Assembly (NCBI GenBank): GCA_017545245.1
Contig: JAFWPB010000065.1
Coordinates: 28,950 to 92,949 of the forward strand
Length of the DNA stretch: 64,000 bases
Direction: 5' to 3'
DNA from: Clostridiales bacterium
GTDB taxonomy: Bacteria > Bacillota > Clostridia > Saccharofermentanales > Saccharofermentanaceae
In this document: positions 51,824-60,631 of the stretch, piece by piece
Layout of the letters: every line of letters begins with the position of its first letter
How positions within the stretch are numbered: position 1 is the stretch's first letter
Translations under genes and position numbers: made by a program
Notes under the pieces: model-generated
Seen by the model: the letters and a program-made list of their open reading frames with translations, nothing else
Databases searched by the model: none
Told to the model about the DNA's origin: nothing

Positions 51824-53935
51824 ATGACGATCAATACTGACAAACTCCCTATAAGGATCCTGCTGTTTCTATCGTGTACTGCATTCTGGATCTTTTCAAC
51901 CAGGCTTACACATTTGAGTTTCATCATGGGAGGACTTGCAGTACTGTTCTCTTTTTATGCGTTATTCAAAATCTTCGAAAGCAAACTCACGAAGGCAAGA
52001 CCGATCTATGCGATCATATCGGCTGCCTTCGGTTTTTATGGCAGTTTTATGGTTTTCCGCAATCTCACCAAGAACTGGGAATTAGGGATCCTGCCCTCTA
52101 CCCTCTTCTGCCTGGCGGCACTACCGTTTCTCTTCTTTGCCACTTTCACCCTCATCTCCATCGTCCTCGATAGGGTCTCCAGCTCCCAGAGCGGATCCAA
52201 AGAGGCAAAAAAAACGAATCTGAAAAATGGTCTTTCTCTCGCTGTCCGATGCATAGTTTTTCCGGTTGCCATGTGGGCGATCTTTCTTAGTTCATGTTCC
52301 TGCAGTTTTGCTCCGACAATGGCTGCCTTTGTTTCACTCATTGTCATTCTCCAAAACGATGCTTTTTACAAATCAGACCGCGCTTCCATGCTTCCTTTAA
52401 GCCCGAATCTTCTGGCTAACGATGTGGACACCGCATCCGAAGCGCCACATCTCCGGATAACACGACGTGTCATTGTGGTACTTACTTATCTTTTCATCAG
52501 CCTTCCTTTTCTGATCTTTGCGGTTGGATGGTTCAAACTCCCGTTTGCATTAGCAGCAGCGGCGATCGTCCTGGTCTCCCTCTTTTTCGCGATCCGCGGA
52601 AAATACTCTTTCGCCGTTCCGGACCTAAAGGATAAAAAAGACATCCTACTGATCCTTGCCATAATGGTGATCTCTTATATCTGGATCGTAAGTTCAGGTA
52701 TTGGAGGTTTTGTATTCCAAAACGACGACCACAAATTCCGTAACGAAGTATTCCGTCTTCTGATCGAAAAACCGTGGCCGGTTACTAAAGTGATCGATAT
52801 CGGCCAAGGTACGAACACCTATGTTCTGAACTACTACTTCGGATTCTGGCTTCCACCGGCCCTTGTCGGCAAGGCCTTCGGACTTGGTGCAGGATATATC
52901 GCGCAGCAGATCTGGGCCTGGCTTGGAATCAACCTTGTCTTCTGCCACCTTCTGAGCCTGCTGAAACGCCGCTCCCTGATACCGGTAATATTGTTCATCT
53001 GCTTCAGCGGAATCGATACCATCGGACAAATCTGTAACGGCATAGATATCTTCTCTTTACCGTTCTCCACACACGGAGAAGTGTACAGTAACTTCCAATA
53101 CTCCGCTTTCTCCACGCAACTGTTCTGGGTCTATAACCAGGCGATCTATGGATGGCTTATTTTCCTGTTCATCCTTCAACAGAAAAAGAACCGGCACATC
53201 ATCCTGATCTTGAGTACAAGTCTTCTTAACTGCACGTTCCCGTTCATCGGAATGCTTCCGTATCTTGTATATATCATCTTCAGAAATGCAGACCGTACAA
53301 AGGACGGAAAGATCGACTTCAAGAGTTCTTTTTCTGGACTTTTCACTTTCGAGAATATTGCCGGAGGCGGTCTGATCGGACTTGTTTCCTTCCTCTCGCT
53401 TCGCGGAAACTCCGCAGCACAGAACAAAGTCCTGGATCTCACCCCGACGCTGGAATACTGGGTCGACTACCTGGTATTTATCGCATTCGATGTACTGATC
53501 TTCCTTGCGATACTGTATTATTTCAAGCACAAAGATCCTCTATACTGGATATCTTTCGGATGGCTTCTGTTCTGTCCTCTGTTTAAGATCGGCCACAGCG
53601 CGGACTTCTGTATGCGTGCATCGATCCCTGCACTCATGATCCTGTTCATGATGCTCACCCAGTACGGATATAAGCTTAAGGAATCACTGCAAAAGAAAAA
53701 CGATATCCGTCTGAAGATACGTGCGGCTATCGTAGCTCTTGTGCTCATCATCGGCGTCATTACTCCGATCCACGAGCTTGCACGTACCATCGAGAATACT
53801 ACTTCCGGTTCAAACCTCATATACATAACCGAAGAAGAGCTTTACGGATATGAGGACGGAAACTTTATCTGTAACATAGATGACAATGGTTTTATCAAGC
53901 TTGTTTACGATCTGGATGACGACTCCGTTTCTTGA
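51824..53935 (+). CDS. GT-C-like polytopic membrane protein
   Basis: A 703-residue membrane protein with about 16 or more helices. The segment after the central helices, VFQNDDHKFRNEVFRLLIEKPWPV followed by LNYYFGFWLPPALVGKAFGLG, resembles the first outer loop of GT-C glycosyltransferases, where an acidic pair binds a polyprenyl-phosphate sugar. A short outer domain ends the protein. The start is ATG 51824, eight bases after GGAGG; an ATG four bases earlier gives only six codons. It lies just upstream of a UbiA-type gene that could make its lipid-linked donor. Confidence 0.6.
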   Translation: MTINTDKLPIRILLFLSCTAFWIFSTRLTHLSFIMGGLAVLFSFYALFKIFESKLTKARPIYAIISAAFGFYGSFMVFRNLTKNWELGILPSTLFCLAALPFLFFATFTLISIVLDRVSSSQSGSKEAKKTNLKNGLSLAVRCIVFPVAMWAIFLSSCSCSFAPTMAAFVSLIVILQNDAFYKSDRASMLPLSPNLLANDVDTASEAPHLRITRRVIVVLTYLFISLPFLIFAVGWFKLPFALAAAAIVLVSLFFAIRGKYSFAVPDLKDKKDILLILAIMVISYIWIVSSGIGGFVFQNDDHKFRNEVFRLLIEKPWPVTKVIDIGQGTNTYVLNYYFGFWLPPALVGKAFGLGAGYIAQQIWAWLGINLVFCHLLSLLKRRSLIPVILFICFSGIDTIGQICNGIDIFSLPFSTHGEVYSNFQYSAFSTQLFWVYNQAIYGWLIFLFILQQKKNRHIILILSTSLLNCTFPFIGMLPYLVYIIFRNADRTKDGKIDFKSSFSGLFTFENIAGGGLIGLVSFLSLRGNSAAQNKVLDLTPTLEYWVDYLVFIAFDVLIFLAILYYFKHKDPLYWISFGWLLFCPLFKIGHSADFCMRASIPALMILFMMLTQYGYKLKESLQKKNDIRLKIRAAIVALVLIIGVITPIHELARTIENTTSGSNLIYITEEELYGYEDGNFICNIDDNGFIKLVYDLDDDSVS

Positions 53936-53998
53936 ATAAAGGCACATTGTAAGCTATCATGAAAACGTACCAGAACCGAAGCTGAAGAGAGTATCGAC

Positions 53999-54871
53999 AT
54001 GACGAAATTGAAGTACTATTTAAAAGAGATGCGCGTGCATCACTACATCAAGAACCTGCTTATCGTGGTGCCACTCGCCTGCAGCGGCAGTCTTTTCGAT
54101 AGGCAAAAGCTTCTTTCTGCGATATTCGGTTTTCTGGCATTCAGTTTTATTTCCTCTACTGTCTATATCATCAACGACATCAAAGACGTGGATGTAGACC
54201 GTAAAAATCCCGTCAAGTGCAAACGCCCGATCGCTTCCTCTGCAATCTCGGTAAAGTCTGCCATTATTCTTGCAGTGCTCCTTTTTATCCTGGCAAACAT
54301 TGCCAACTTCATGTGCTTCAGCGCCATCTCGACCCTGATCCTTCTTTCATACTTTGCGATCAATCTCGGTTACTGCTTCGGGTTGAAGAATATTCCGCTC
54401 CTGGATATTGCGATCCTTGTTTCCGGATTCGTTCTTCGCGCCCTCTACGGCTCTTTTATCACCGGCATTCAGATTTCCAACTGGCTCTACCTGGTGATCA
54501 TATCCGCAGCATTCTATCTCGGCTTCGGCAAAAGAAGAAATGAACTTCTGAAGCGTGAATCCGGTAAGGAAGTCCGTAAAGTAATGGATTTCTATAATCT
54601 CGGGTTCCTGGACAAAAACATGTACGTCTGCATGGCTTTGGTATTTGTCTTCTATTCTCTCTGGAGCGTTGATGAAAAAACCATTGAAGTCTATAAAGGA
54701 AACCAGCTCATCTGGACTGTCCCGGTCATCATGCTGATCTTCATGAAATACAGTATGACTGTCGAGAAAAACTCCGACGGTGACCCGGTCGAGGTCCTTC
54801 TTCACGACAAGGCCCTGATCGTGATCTGCTCACTTTACCTTCTTCTGATGTTCGTATTGTTGTACGTCTGA
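53999..54871 (+). CDS. UbiA-family prenyltransferase, phosphoribosyl-polyprenyl synthase-like
   Basis: A 290-residue membrane enzyme with about eight helices. The first Asp-rich motif is NDIKDVDVDRKNPVKCKRPIAS (about 58-79), in the NDxxDxxxDxxHP/N-KxRPIxSG form typical of decaprenyl-phosphate phosphoribosyltransferases, and GFGKRRNELLKR forms the second cytoplasmic loop. The N-terminus, MRVHHYIKNLLIVVPL, is also characteristic. It would move a phosphoribosyl group to polyprenyl phosphate. It follows the GT-C-like gene by 63 bases. Other UbiA substrates remain possible. Confidence 0.8.
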   Translation: MTKLKYYLKEMRVHHYIKNLLIVVPLACSGSLFDRQKLLSAIFGFLAFSFISSTVYIINDIKDVDVDRKNPVKCKRPIASSAISVKSAIILAVLLFILANIANFMCFSAISTLILLSYFAINLGYCFGLKNIPLLDIAILVSGFVLRALYGSFITGIQISNWLYLVIISAAFYLGFGKRRNELLKRESGKEVRKVMDFYNLGFLDKNMYVCMALVFVFYSLWSVDEKTIEVYKGNQLIWTVPVIMLIFMKYSMTVEKNSDGDPVEVLLHDKALIVICSLYLLLMFVLLYV

Positions 54872-54895
54872 ATCACGTTATTTCCATTTCCGAAA

Positions 54896-54966
54896 TCTCC
54901 TGTAACGTTTTTCTCTTTCATCTGTTTCATGATTAGAAAGAAGTTCATGCATCAGATTACAGGAGA
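54896..54966 (+). promoter_or_regulatory. Inverted repeat that would mask a ribosome site
   Basis: TCTCCTGTAA (54896-54905) pairs perfectly with TTACAGGAGA (54957-54966), whose AGGAG is the ribosome site of the next gene. The 51-base loop contains a CTTTC/GAAAG stem. Confidence 0.55.
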
Positions 54967-54972
54967 AATAAG

Positions 54973-55566
54973 ATGGACACGTATTACGATGACTTGGAAT
55001 ACTTGGAAGAGTTGGAAGAACTGGAAAAACGTGCGAGCTACCCGATCAAAAAGATCGTTTTCTTTTCGGCACTCGGAATCGTGACTCTTTTCCTTGCACT
55101 TCTAGGATTGAATATTTATCTGGCAGGAAAAGACCCGATTGCGTCCAGATCGCAGAAGACACTCATCACCGGTGAAACTTCTCTTTCCGATTGGAAAGAC
55201 GTGAAGTACTCCTTTACCATGTCGTATACGGGTACGATCACAATAACGGTCACGAATAAAAGTAATACGATCCTTCATCTCCATGATCCCTGGCTCGAGT
55301 ACAAATACTTCTGGAATTGGCTGATCGTCCCCGCAAACCTCAGCACGCCTGTCGCATACAAAAGACAGACAACCAGCCCGCCGAACTGGAACTATGAGGG
55401 AGACTATCATACCGTTGCTCCAGGGAAAACTGAAACATACACCTATACGACTTCAAACCCGTATGGGACCCTGCCTGAGGGACATTACCGTTTTCTGACG
55501 GACATCAACTCAGATACGTATTACATCGAATTTGATGTAGATGAATCGACATACTCTTTTAGGTGA
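54973..55566 (+). CDS. Single-pass membrane protein of unknown function
   Basis: A 197-residue protein. A very acidic cytoplasmic start (MDTYYDDLEYLEELEELEKRA) precedes a membrane helix at about 27-49, and the outer part is strand-rich with SFTMSYTGTITITVTNKSNTILHLHDPWLEY, resembling an immunoglobulin-like fold. AGGAG lies seven bases before the ATG and is paired in the inverted repeat described above. It follows the UbiA gene by 101 bases and may belong with it. I do not recognise the family. Confidence 0.65.
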   Translation: MDTYYDDLEYLEELEELEKRASYPIKKIVFFSALGIVTLFLALLGLNIYLAGKDPIASRSQKTLITGETSLSDWKDVKYSFTMSYTGTITITVTNKSNTILHLHDPWLEYKYFWNWLIVPANLSTPVAYKRQTTSPPNWNYEGDYHTVAPGKTETYTYTTSNPYGTLPEGHYRFLTDINSDTYYIEFDVDESTYSFR

Positions 55567-55587
55567 AGATTCCTTTCAAAAAGAACT

Positions 55588-58512
55588 TCACGTCCGGAAC
55601 GTTTCCTTCGGGCCGAGGTAGGATGCCATCGGAAGCTCACCCTGCTTGAAAAGCACTAGCTTCGTGACAACGAAGTTCGGGCTGACTGCCGAGATTGAAA
55701 TCGTGTTGAGGCCAGCTTTCAGTTCAACCAAAACCTCCGTGATACGGACATTATCAAGGACACCCTGCATCCAGATATCGTTTCCATCGCCGACCGCAAA
55801 TCCCTCACGGATCATGTTGATCTTCTTCATCTTTCCGTCGTTTGCTGCCACGCCGAAGAATATCTCATTATCATGCGTTGGCGGATTACTCGGATTGGTC
55901 ATAAGGATAAGCGTATATTTTCCTTCCTCCGGCACGACTACACGATAGCTCAGTTCCGGCGCTTCCCCTTTCTTACTGAATACAACATCCTGCGGGTACG
56001 CCTTCATGGCAGCAAGTCCACGGTTATAGTCCGGGATCGGTGCAAATCCGCCCTTCTTACCTTCGGTTTTCGCGCTGTAGTGTGCAGCTTCAATGGAAAT
56101 ATAATTCATCACATCTCCGCACCAGAAGAATGTATTCGGTACCGCGGCCTCTTTTTTGCTGATGCCGGAGAGCAGCTCTTTTTCCGTACAAATCGGAACA
56201 CGGATCTCCACAAAACCATCTGCGCTGACGACCTTGACCTTCGCACAGTTCTTCCCTTTCGGAAGCGAATCGCGGTCGAGCATCACCGTAAGTCTTGTCC
56301 GCTCAAAAGAAGCGGCCTTTCCTTTCATCTTGGAAACCGTCAGATATTTTGAATCGCATTCCACAGTGAAATCTACAGATTTACTACATGCAGTCGTCAA
56401 CTCGATCTCACCTTTATTCACGGTCGGATCCAGGAAAGCAGGAAGAGTCAGTTCCCGACGTGTCCAGAATCCCATCTCGGAAAACTGGTTTGTGCCGGGG
56501 ATCGTCACGATCAGGCGGTTCTTGTTGGCCGCCTCAAAAGTATGGATCACCGGGAATTCACAACCTTCTTCGCACCAGTTCTTGAAGCCGATGTGCTCGG
56601 AAAGGCCCATGCCGTACCACATTCCGCTGTGGATCTTATGCAGCTCGTCTACGATCTTCCTGTCTTTTTCCATGCAGGCATCGATTTCATCCGCCAGAGT
56701 CATTGCATACGTACTGGCGATATTCGCATACGCATGATTGAGTGTGGTCAGGAGCCACATCTTCTGCACATTCAGATTGGCGATCAACGGCAGATATACG
56801 ATCTCGAAGAAGCGGTACGCGGTATTGCCTTCGAATCGGGCATACATACGCTCGGCTTCTTTCATGAGTGCATCGATTCTCTTAATCGTGTCTTCAGTCT
56901 CACCATAGGCAAATGGGGCATAGACCTTATCGTTCATGGCTTCTGTACGGCGCGTATGGGTAATACGTGTATATCCGGTAAGAAGCTCGAAAGTCTTCTT
57001 TTTCTCTGCAGCCGTGAGCACTTCGCCAAAGTGTTTCTCGATAAAGCACTTCGTGTACTCACTTGCGCTTTCGCGGTTACCTGTTCCCCAACGGTCGAAA
57101 TCGTAAGCCAGATCGAGGAAATATGACAGTGGGTATTCATTACTGAAAATGTCTCCGACATTCACGATCCAGAGATCACGGATACCGAAGTCGTATGCCG
57201 TCGTCATCTGTTCCCAGACTTTTGCAAGATGGGTCGTGTTGAACCATTCAAAAGAGATCGGGAAGCCGTGATAGTCAAAGTGGTAGTACATACCGTATCC
57301 ACCCTTATGTCCACGCATTTCCGGCGTCGGAACCGTACGGAGATTTCCATAGTTGTCATCACAAAGCATGAGTGTCACACCCTCAAGCTCCGGATCGCCC
57401 ATGAGTCCAGGCGTCTTTTCATCTCCATAGAAATACGGCTCGACCTCTTTATAGAGAGCCAGCATACGCGGTACTTCATCAAGGTTGGCATTGACGTGCT
57501 TCTTGATGAGCTTGTTCTGCGTCTTCAGTACTTTTCGAAGAAGATCGATATTATCCTTGAGCGTCGCCTCTTTTCCCATGATCGCGGTATCTGCTTCTCC
57601 ACGCATACCAACTGTGATCACGTTTTCGAACTTGCCGCTTCGGATCAGACCATCTTCCCAGAACTTCGTGATACCCTTCTCATTTTTCAGGAAATTCCAG
57701 GCATCACCGTAGATGGAGCCTGGACCACGAAGGTACTTATATTCTTCGCCCTGACGAAGACAAGGCTCGTGGTGGGACATGCCCATGACGACACCCAGTT
57801 CATCAGCCAGTTCTTCGTTTGCCAGTCCCGGTCCATCGTTCGGGAAGATCGCGGACCACATGGCCGGCCAAAGGTAGTTACCCTTCAAGCGGAGCAGCAA
57901 CTCAAATACATGCTCATAGCACTTTGCGTTAAAACCGCCGAAGCGCTTGTTGCAGTAATTTCCGAATGCAGGCCATTCATCGTTGATAAAGAATCCACGG
58001 AAGCGAACTGATGGTTCTTTGGAGACATAACAGAAACCCTTTTTCAGAGTGTAACTTGTCTTCTTCTCCGGTTGGATGTCGAGCCAGTCGATAAAAGGCG
58101 AGACACCCAGCATCTCCGACAGATGGAATAGGCCATAGATCATGCCGCGCTTATCGGAGCCGGCAATGACCAGCGTAGCTTTTATCGAAGAAAAGCCGGG
58201 CAAAAGGCCTTCCTGATCAGTAACGGCAAGGCCAAAGACCTCTCTTTTCCCGGCAATTCCGGAAAAACCAGAAATACCTGGAATATCCGCATCTGTAAGA
58301 ATGTTACAGACCAGGATCGGGTATGTAATGCGGGCTTTTTCGTCCTTTTTGATCTTGGAAAGATCATAGGCTTCAGGAGCAACACCGAAAATTGCTTTCA
58401 TGTCATTTCTGACTTTGTCTGTGATCTTCTTCACACCACTTGGGATGTTCTTGCCATACACAAACGCTACTTTTCCGGCCTTTATATTCTTCGTAGACAG
58501 CTCAAAACACAT
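55588..58512 (-). CDS. GH115 xylan alpha-1,2-glucuronidase
   Basis: A 974-residue GH115 enzyme, which removes (4-O-methyl)glucuronic acid from xylan or its oligosaccharides. Family segments are RFRGFFINDEWPAFGNY, FELLLRLKGNYLWPAMWSAIFPND, GVVMGMSHHEPCLR, VITVGMRGEADTAIMG and LWIVNVGDIFSNEYPLSYFLDLAYDF. A C-terminal beta-sandwich region follows from about residue 740. No signal peptide is seen, so it probably acts inside the cell on imported fragments. It lies alone between unrelated genes but links to uxaC, kdgK and eda of this window. Confidence 0.93.
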   Translation of the reverse strand: MCFELSTKNIKAGKVAFVYGKNIPSGVKKITDKVRNDMKAIFGVAPEAYDLSKIKKDEKARITYPILVCNILTDADIPGISGFSGIAGKREVFGLAVTDQEGLLPGFSSIKATLVIAGSDKRGMIYGLFHLSEMLGVSPFIDWLDIQPEKKTSYTLKKGFCYVSKEPSVRFRGFFINDEWPAFGNYCNKRFGGFNAKCYEHVFELLLRLKGNYLWPAMWSAIFPNDGPGLANEELADELGVVMGMSHHEPCLRQGEEYKYLRGPGSIYGDAWNFLKNEKGITKFWEDGLIRSGKFENVITVGMRGEADTAIMGKEATLKDNIDLLRKVLKTQNKLIKKHVNANLDEVPRMLALYKEVEPYFYGDEKTPGLMGDPELEGVTLMLCDDNYGNLRTVPTPEMRGHKGGYGMYYHFDYHGFPISFEWFNTTHLAKVWEQMTTAYDFGIRDLWIVNVGDIFSNEYPLSYFLDLAYDFDRWGTGNRESASEYTKCFIEKHFGEVLTAAEKKKTFELLTGYTRITHTRRTEAMNDKVYAPFAYGETEDTIKRIDALMKEAERMYARFEGNTAYRFFEIVYLPLIANLNVQKMWLLTTLNHAYANIASTYAMTLADEIDACMEKDRKIVDELHKIHSGMWYGMGLSEHIGFKNWCEEGCEFPVIHTFEAANKNRLIVTIPGTNQFSEMGFWTRRELTLPAFLDPTVNKGEIELTTACSKSVDFTVECDSKYLTVSKMKGKAASFERTRLTVMLDRDSLPKGKNCAKVKVVSADGFVEIRVPICTEKELLSGISKKEAAVPNTFFWCGDVMNYISIEAAHYSAKTEGKKGGFAPIPDYNRGLAAMKAYPQDVVFSKKGEAPELSYRVVVPEEGKYTLILMTNPSNPPTHDNEIFFGVAANDGKMKKINMIREGFAVGDGNDIWMQGVLDNVRITEVLVELKAGLNTISISAVSPNFVVTKLVLFKQGELPMASYLGPKETFRT

Positions 58513-58562
58513 AATGAGAACCCGCTTTCTTTTAACTTACATACAAGTATACCACGCTTCTC

Positions 58563-59783
58563 TTATTCGTTCCATCTGTTTCTCAAAAAACCTGTGCCTT
58601 TTGCTGGTTCACTTGCCTCGGGTGCCTCCGGCATTGGATCCAGTGCCGCCAGTTCTTTGTAGAGATCAGTGATCGCAATGCGAAGACGATTGGCCTCTTT
58701 TTTATGCTCATCGACCTTCTTGCTGATATTGTCTGAGTTCTTTTCGGCGGCATTGATCATCATTTCATATTCTTTTACACTTGCCAGTTTTGTAAGTCCC
58801 CACATGATATAGATCAGAACTCCGATACCGGGAATGATGATTAAAGCCCAAAGGAACTCCTTCTCACCGTTACTATCCTGCTTCTTCGTTGTGGAGGTTC
58901 TGCTGCTCGATGTAGATTTGGAAGCATTGATGCTCGAGTAGTCTGAAACGATTACGCTCATGTTCACGGATTGCGACAAACGCTCTCTCGCACGGGACGC
59001 CTCCTCACCGGTAAGGCCCATGGAGCGGATGACCATTTCGTAAACCATATCATCATTACGCACGACTGTGGTCGTGATCTTCTTGGAGGTGGACTTTGAG
59101 GTCGAAATGCCAGTATAGGAATTGCTGTTAACGGAACCGATCATGATTGCAACCAATACACACCAGACGGCATACACCAGTATCGAACCAATGATGACGT
59201 TCTTCGGATGGTACTTGACCTTCTCGTCCTTTTGCGCAGGATTTTCGTACTCAAAGAAATCAGCTTCCATCATGCTCTGATACTGATGGATCTGCTTGTA
59301 TGTCTCCTTGCGCTCCCCTTGGGTCTCATTGATCTTTCTTACTTCATCACGATATGCTTTTCCCGTGTCGAAAAGCTCTTTCATCTTGGTAAAGTAACCG
59401 GTGTGCTGCGGCTCGGCAGATTCAATTGCCTGATCGATCGATTTCTCTGCCGCCTCGAAGTGCAGGTTGCGGACTGAGGCAGGCTGACGCAAGGCCACCG
59501 TAGACTTAATGTTGGCCGAGATCAGGATCTTGCCACGAAGGGCTGCAAAATTGTGGGGTTCTTTGGCCAGCATGAAATCATAGGCTTCTCTGGCGGACAT
59601 GAATTCTCCTGCACGCAAAGCGCGGGATGCACGGGCCAATACGTCGTCTTCACGGAAGTATTCGTAGTCAAATGTCACTCCGCAGAAAGGACACTCGTAC
59701 ATCTGGCGGTCCATGTCGACTTTCAGCGTGCCGCCGCATGTCGGACAAGTATGTTTCTTGATGTTTTGATTCAGTTCTGTCAT
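58563..59783 (-). CDS. Zinc-ribbon and double-helix membrane protein
   Basis: A 406-residue protein. Two CxxC pairs at the N-terminus (TCPTCGGTL and YECPFCGVTF) form a zinc ribbon, then a helical repeat-like part (REDDVLARASRALRAGEFMSAREAYDFMLAKEPHNFAALRG) resembles a TPR. Membrane helices lie at about 201-222 and 314-334, with a Ser/Thr-rich outer part between them, and the C-terminal tail is coiled coil ending in Pro/Glu. The ATG at 59783 is chosen because AGGAG lies nine bases before it; the 58 codons upstream are unrelated low-quality sequence. The function is unknown, perhaps stress sensing. Confidence 0.75.
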   Translation of the reverse strand: MTELNQNIKKHTCPTCGGTLKVDMDRQMYECPFCGVTFDYEYFREDDVLARASRALRAGEFMSAREAYDFMLAKEPHNFAALRGKILISANIKSTVALRQPASVRNLHFEAAEKSIDQAIESAEPQHTGYFTKMKELFDTGKAYRDEVRKINETQGERKETYKQIHQYQSMMEADFFEYENPAQKDEKVKYHPKNVIIGSILVYAVWCVLVAIMIGSVNSNSYTGISTSKSTSKKITTTVVRNDDMVYEMVIRSMGLTGEEASRARERLSQSVNMSVIVSDYSSINASKSTSSSRTSTTKKQDSNGEKEFLWALIIIPGIGVLIYIMWGLTKLASVKEYEMMINAAEKNSDNISKKVDEHKKEANRLRIAITDLYKELAALDPMPEAPEASEPAKGTGFLRNRWNE

Positions 59784-59862
59784 TCTCTTACTCTCCTTTT
59801 GTAAATATACTAATTTCAAGCCGCTTTGACAACAAGCGCCGCTCATCTGAAATACCTGATGA

Positions 59863-59886
59863 TAATTGCAGTGTGAACTGCAATTA
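59863..59886. promoter_or_regulatory. Inverted repeat upstream of the two-component operon
   Basis: Perfect 9-base arms TAATTGCAG and CTGCAATTA with a six-base spacer, centred about 50 bases before the expected start point. It may be an autoregulatory site. Confidence 0.5.
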
Positions 59887-59911
59887 CAAGGCGCGCCCTT
59901 CCAGTGCATGG

Positions 59912-59917
59912 TATAAT
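59912..59917 (+). promoter_or_regulatory. -10 box of the two-component operon
   Basis: TATAAT 52 bases before the response-regulator ATG, without a good -35, as is common for activated promoters. Confidence 0.45.
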
Positions 59918-59968
59918 GAAGGCATATTTCAACGTGGCAAGGGCCGCGCAGGCACATGAGGAAGAACT

Positions 59969-60631
59969 ATGCCGGATATTATCGTCTGCGAAGATAATCA
60001 GGAGATTGGAAATCTGCTTTGTGATTTTCTGAAGAAAGAAAACTATACCGTTGCGCTCGCCAACACAGGTGAACGGGCGGTAGAGCTTTTCGAGAAGTAT
60101 GGGGCAAAGCTGATCGTCCTGGATGTTATGCTTCCGGGCATCGATGGTTTTTCCGTCTGCAGCAAGATCCGTGAATCTTCCAATACGCATATCATCATCG
60201 CCAGTGCGCGGGGTGACAAGGAAAGCAAGCTGGAAGGCCTGATGACCGGGGCGGACGACTATATTGAAAAACCGTACGATGTCGATATCCTTCTTGCCAA
60301 GATCAAGGGGATCTTCAAGAGAAAATATGCGATCGAGGAAGTGACGGACGGCAATCTTGTACTGAATACCGTACAGCGTTCCCTGACGGTAAACGGAAAG
60401 CCTGTTGATGTGACAGAGAAAGAATTTGCACTTCTGCTTCTTTTGATCGAGAACAAGAATACAACTCTCCGCAAAGAGTATATCTTTAACACGATCTGGG
60501 GAGCAGACAGTGATTCGGAGATCCAGACACTCACTGTGCACATCAAGTGGCTTCGTGAGAAGATCGAGAAAGATCCGAAGAAGCCGACACATATCATCAC
60601 CGTCTGGGGCACGGGGTACCGCTATGAATAA
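59969..60631 (+). CDS. OmpR/PhoB-family response regulator
   Basis: A 220-residue response regulator. The receiver has acidic residues in VCEDN, the phospho-acceptor Asp52 in VLDVMLPG, Ser79 in IIIASARG and Lys101 in IEKPYD. The C-terminal winged helix carries VDVTEKEFALLLLLIENKNTTLRKEYIFNTIWG and VHIKWLREKIEKDP, followed by ITVWGTGYRYE. It is phosphorylated by the kinase encoded next, with which it overlaps by eight bases. The layout resembles VanR-type clostridial regulators. Target genes are unknown; the inverted repeat upstream is a candidate site. Confidence 0.93.
   Translation: MPDIIVCEDNQEIGNLLCDFLKKENYTVALANTGERAVELFEKYGAKLIVLDVMLPGIDGFSVCSKIRESSNTHIIIASARGDKESKLEGLMTGADDYIEKPYDVDILLAKIKGIFKRKYAIEEVTDGNLVLNTVQRSLTVNGKPVDVTEKEFALLLLLIENKNTTLRKEYIFNTIWGADSDSEIQTLTVHIKWLREKIEKDPKKPTHIITVWGTGYRYE

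Noticed and set aside
55563..55591. GTGAAG/CTTCAC hairpin between convergent genes as a bidirectional terminator
   Set aside because: Six base pairs with a long loop and no T run on either side.
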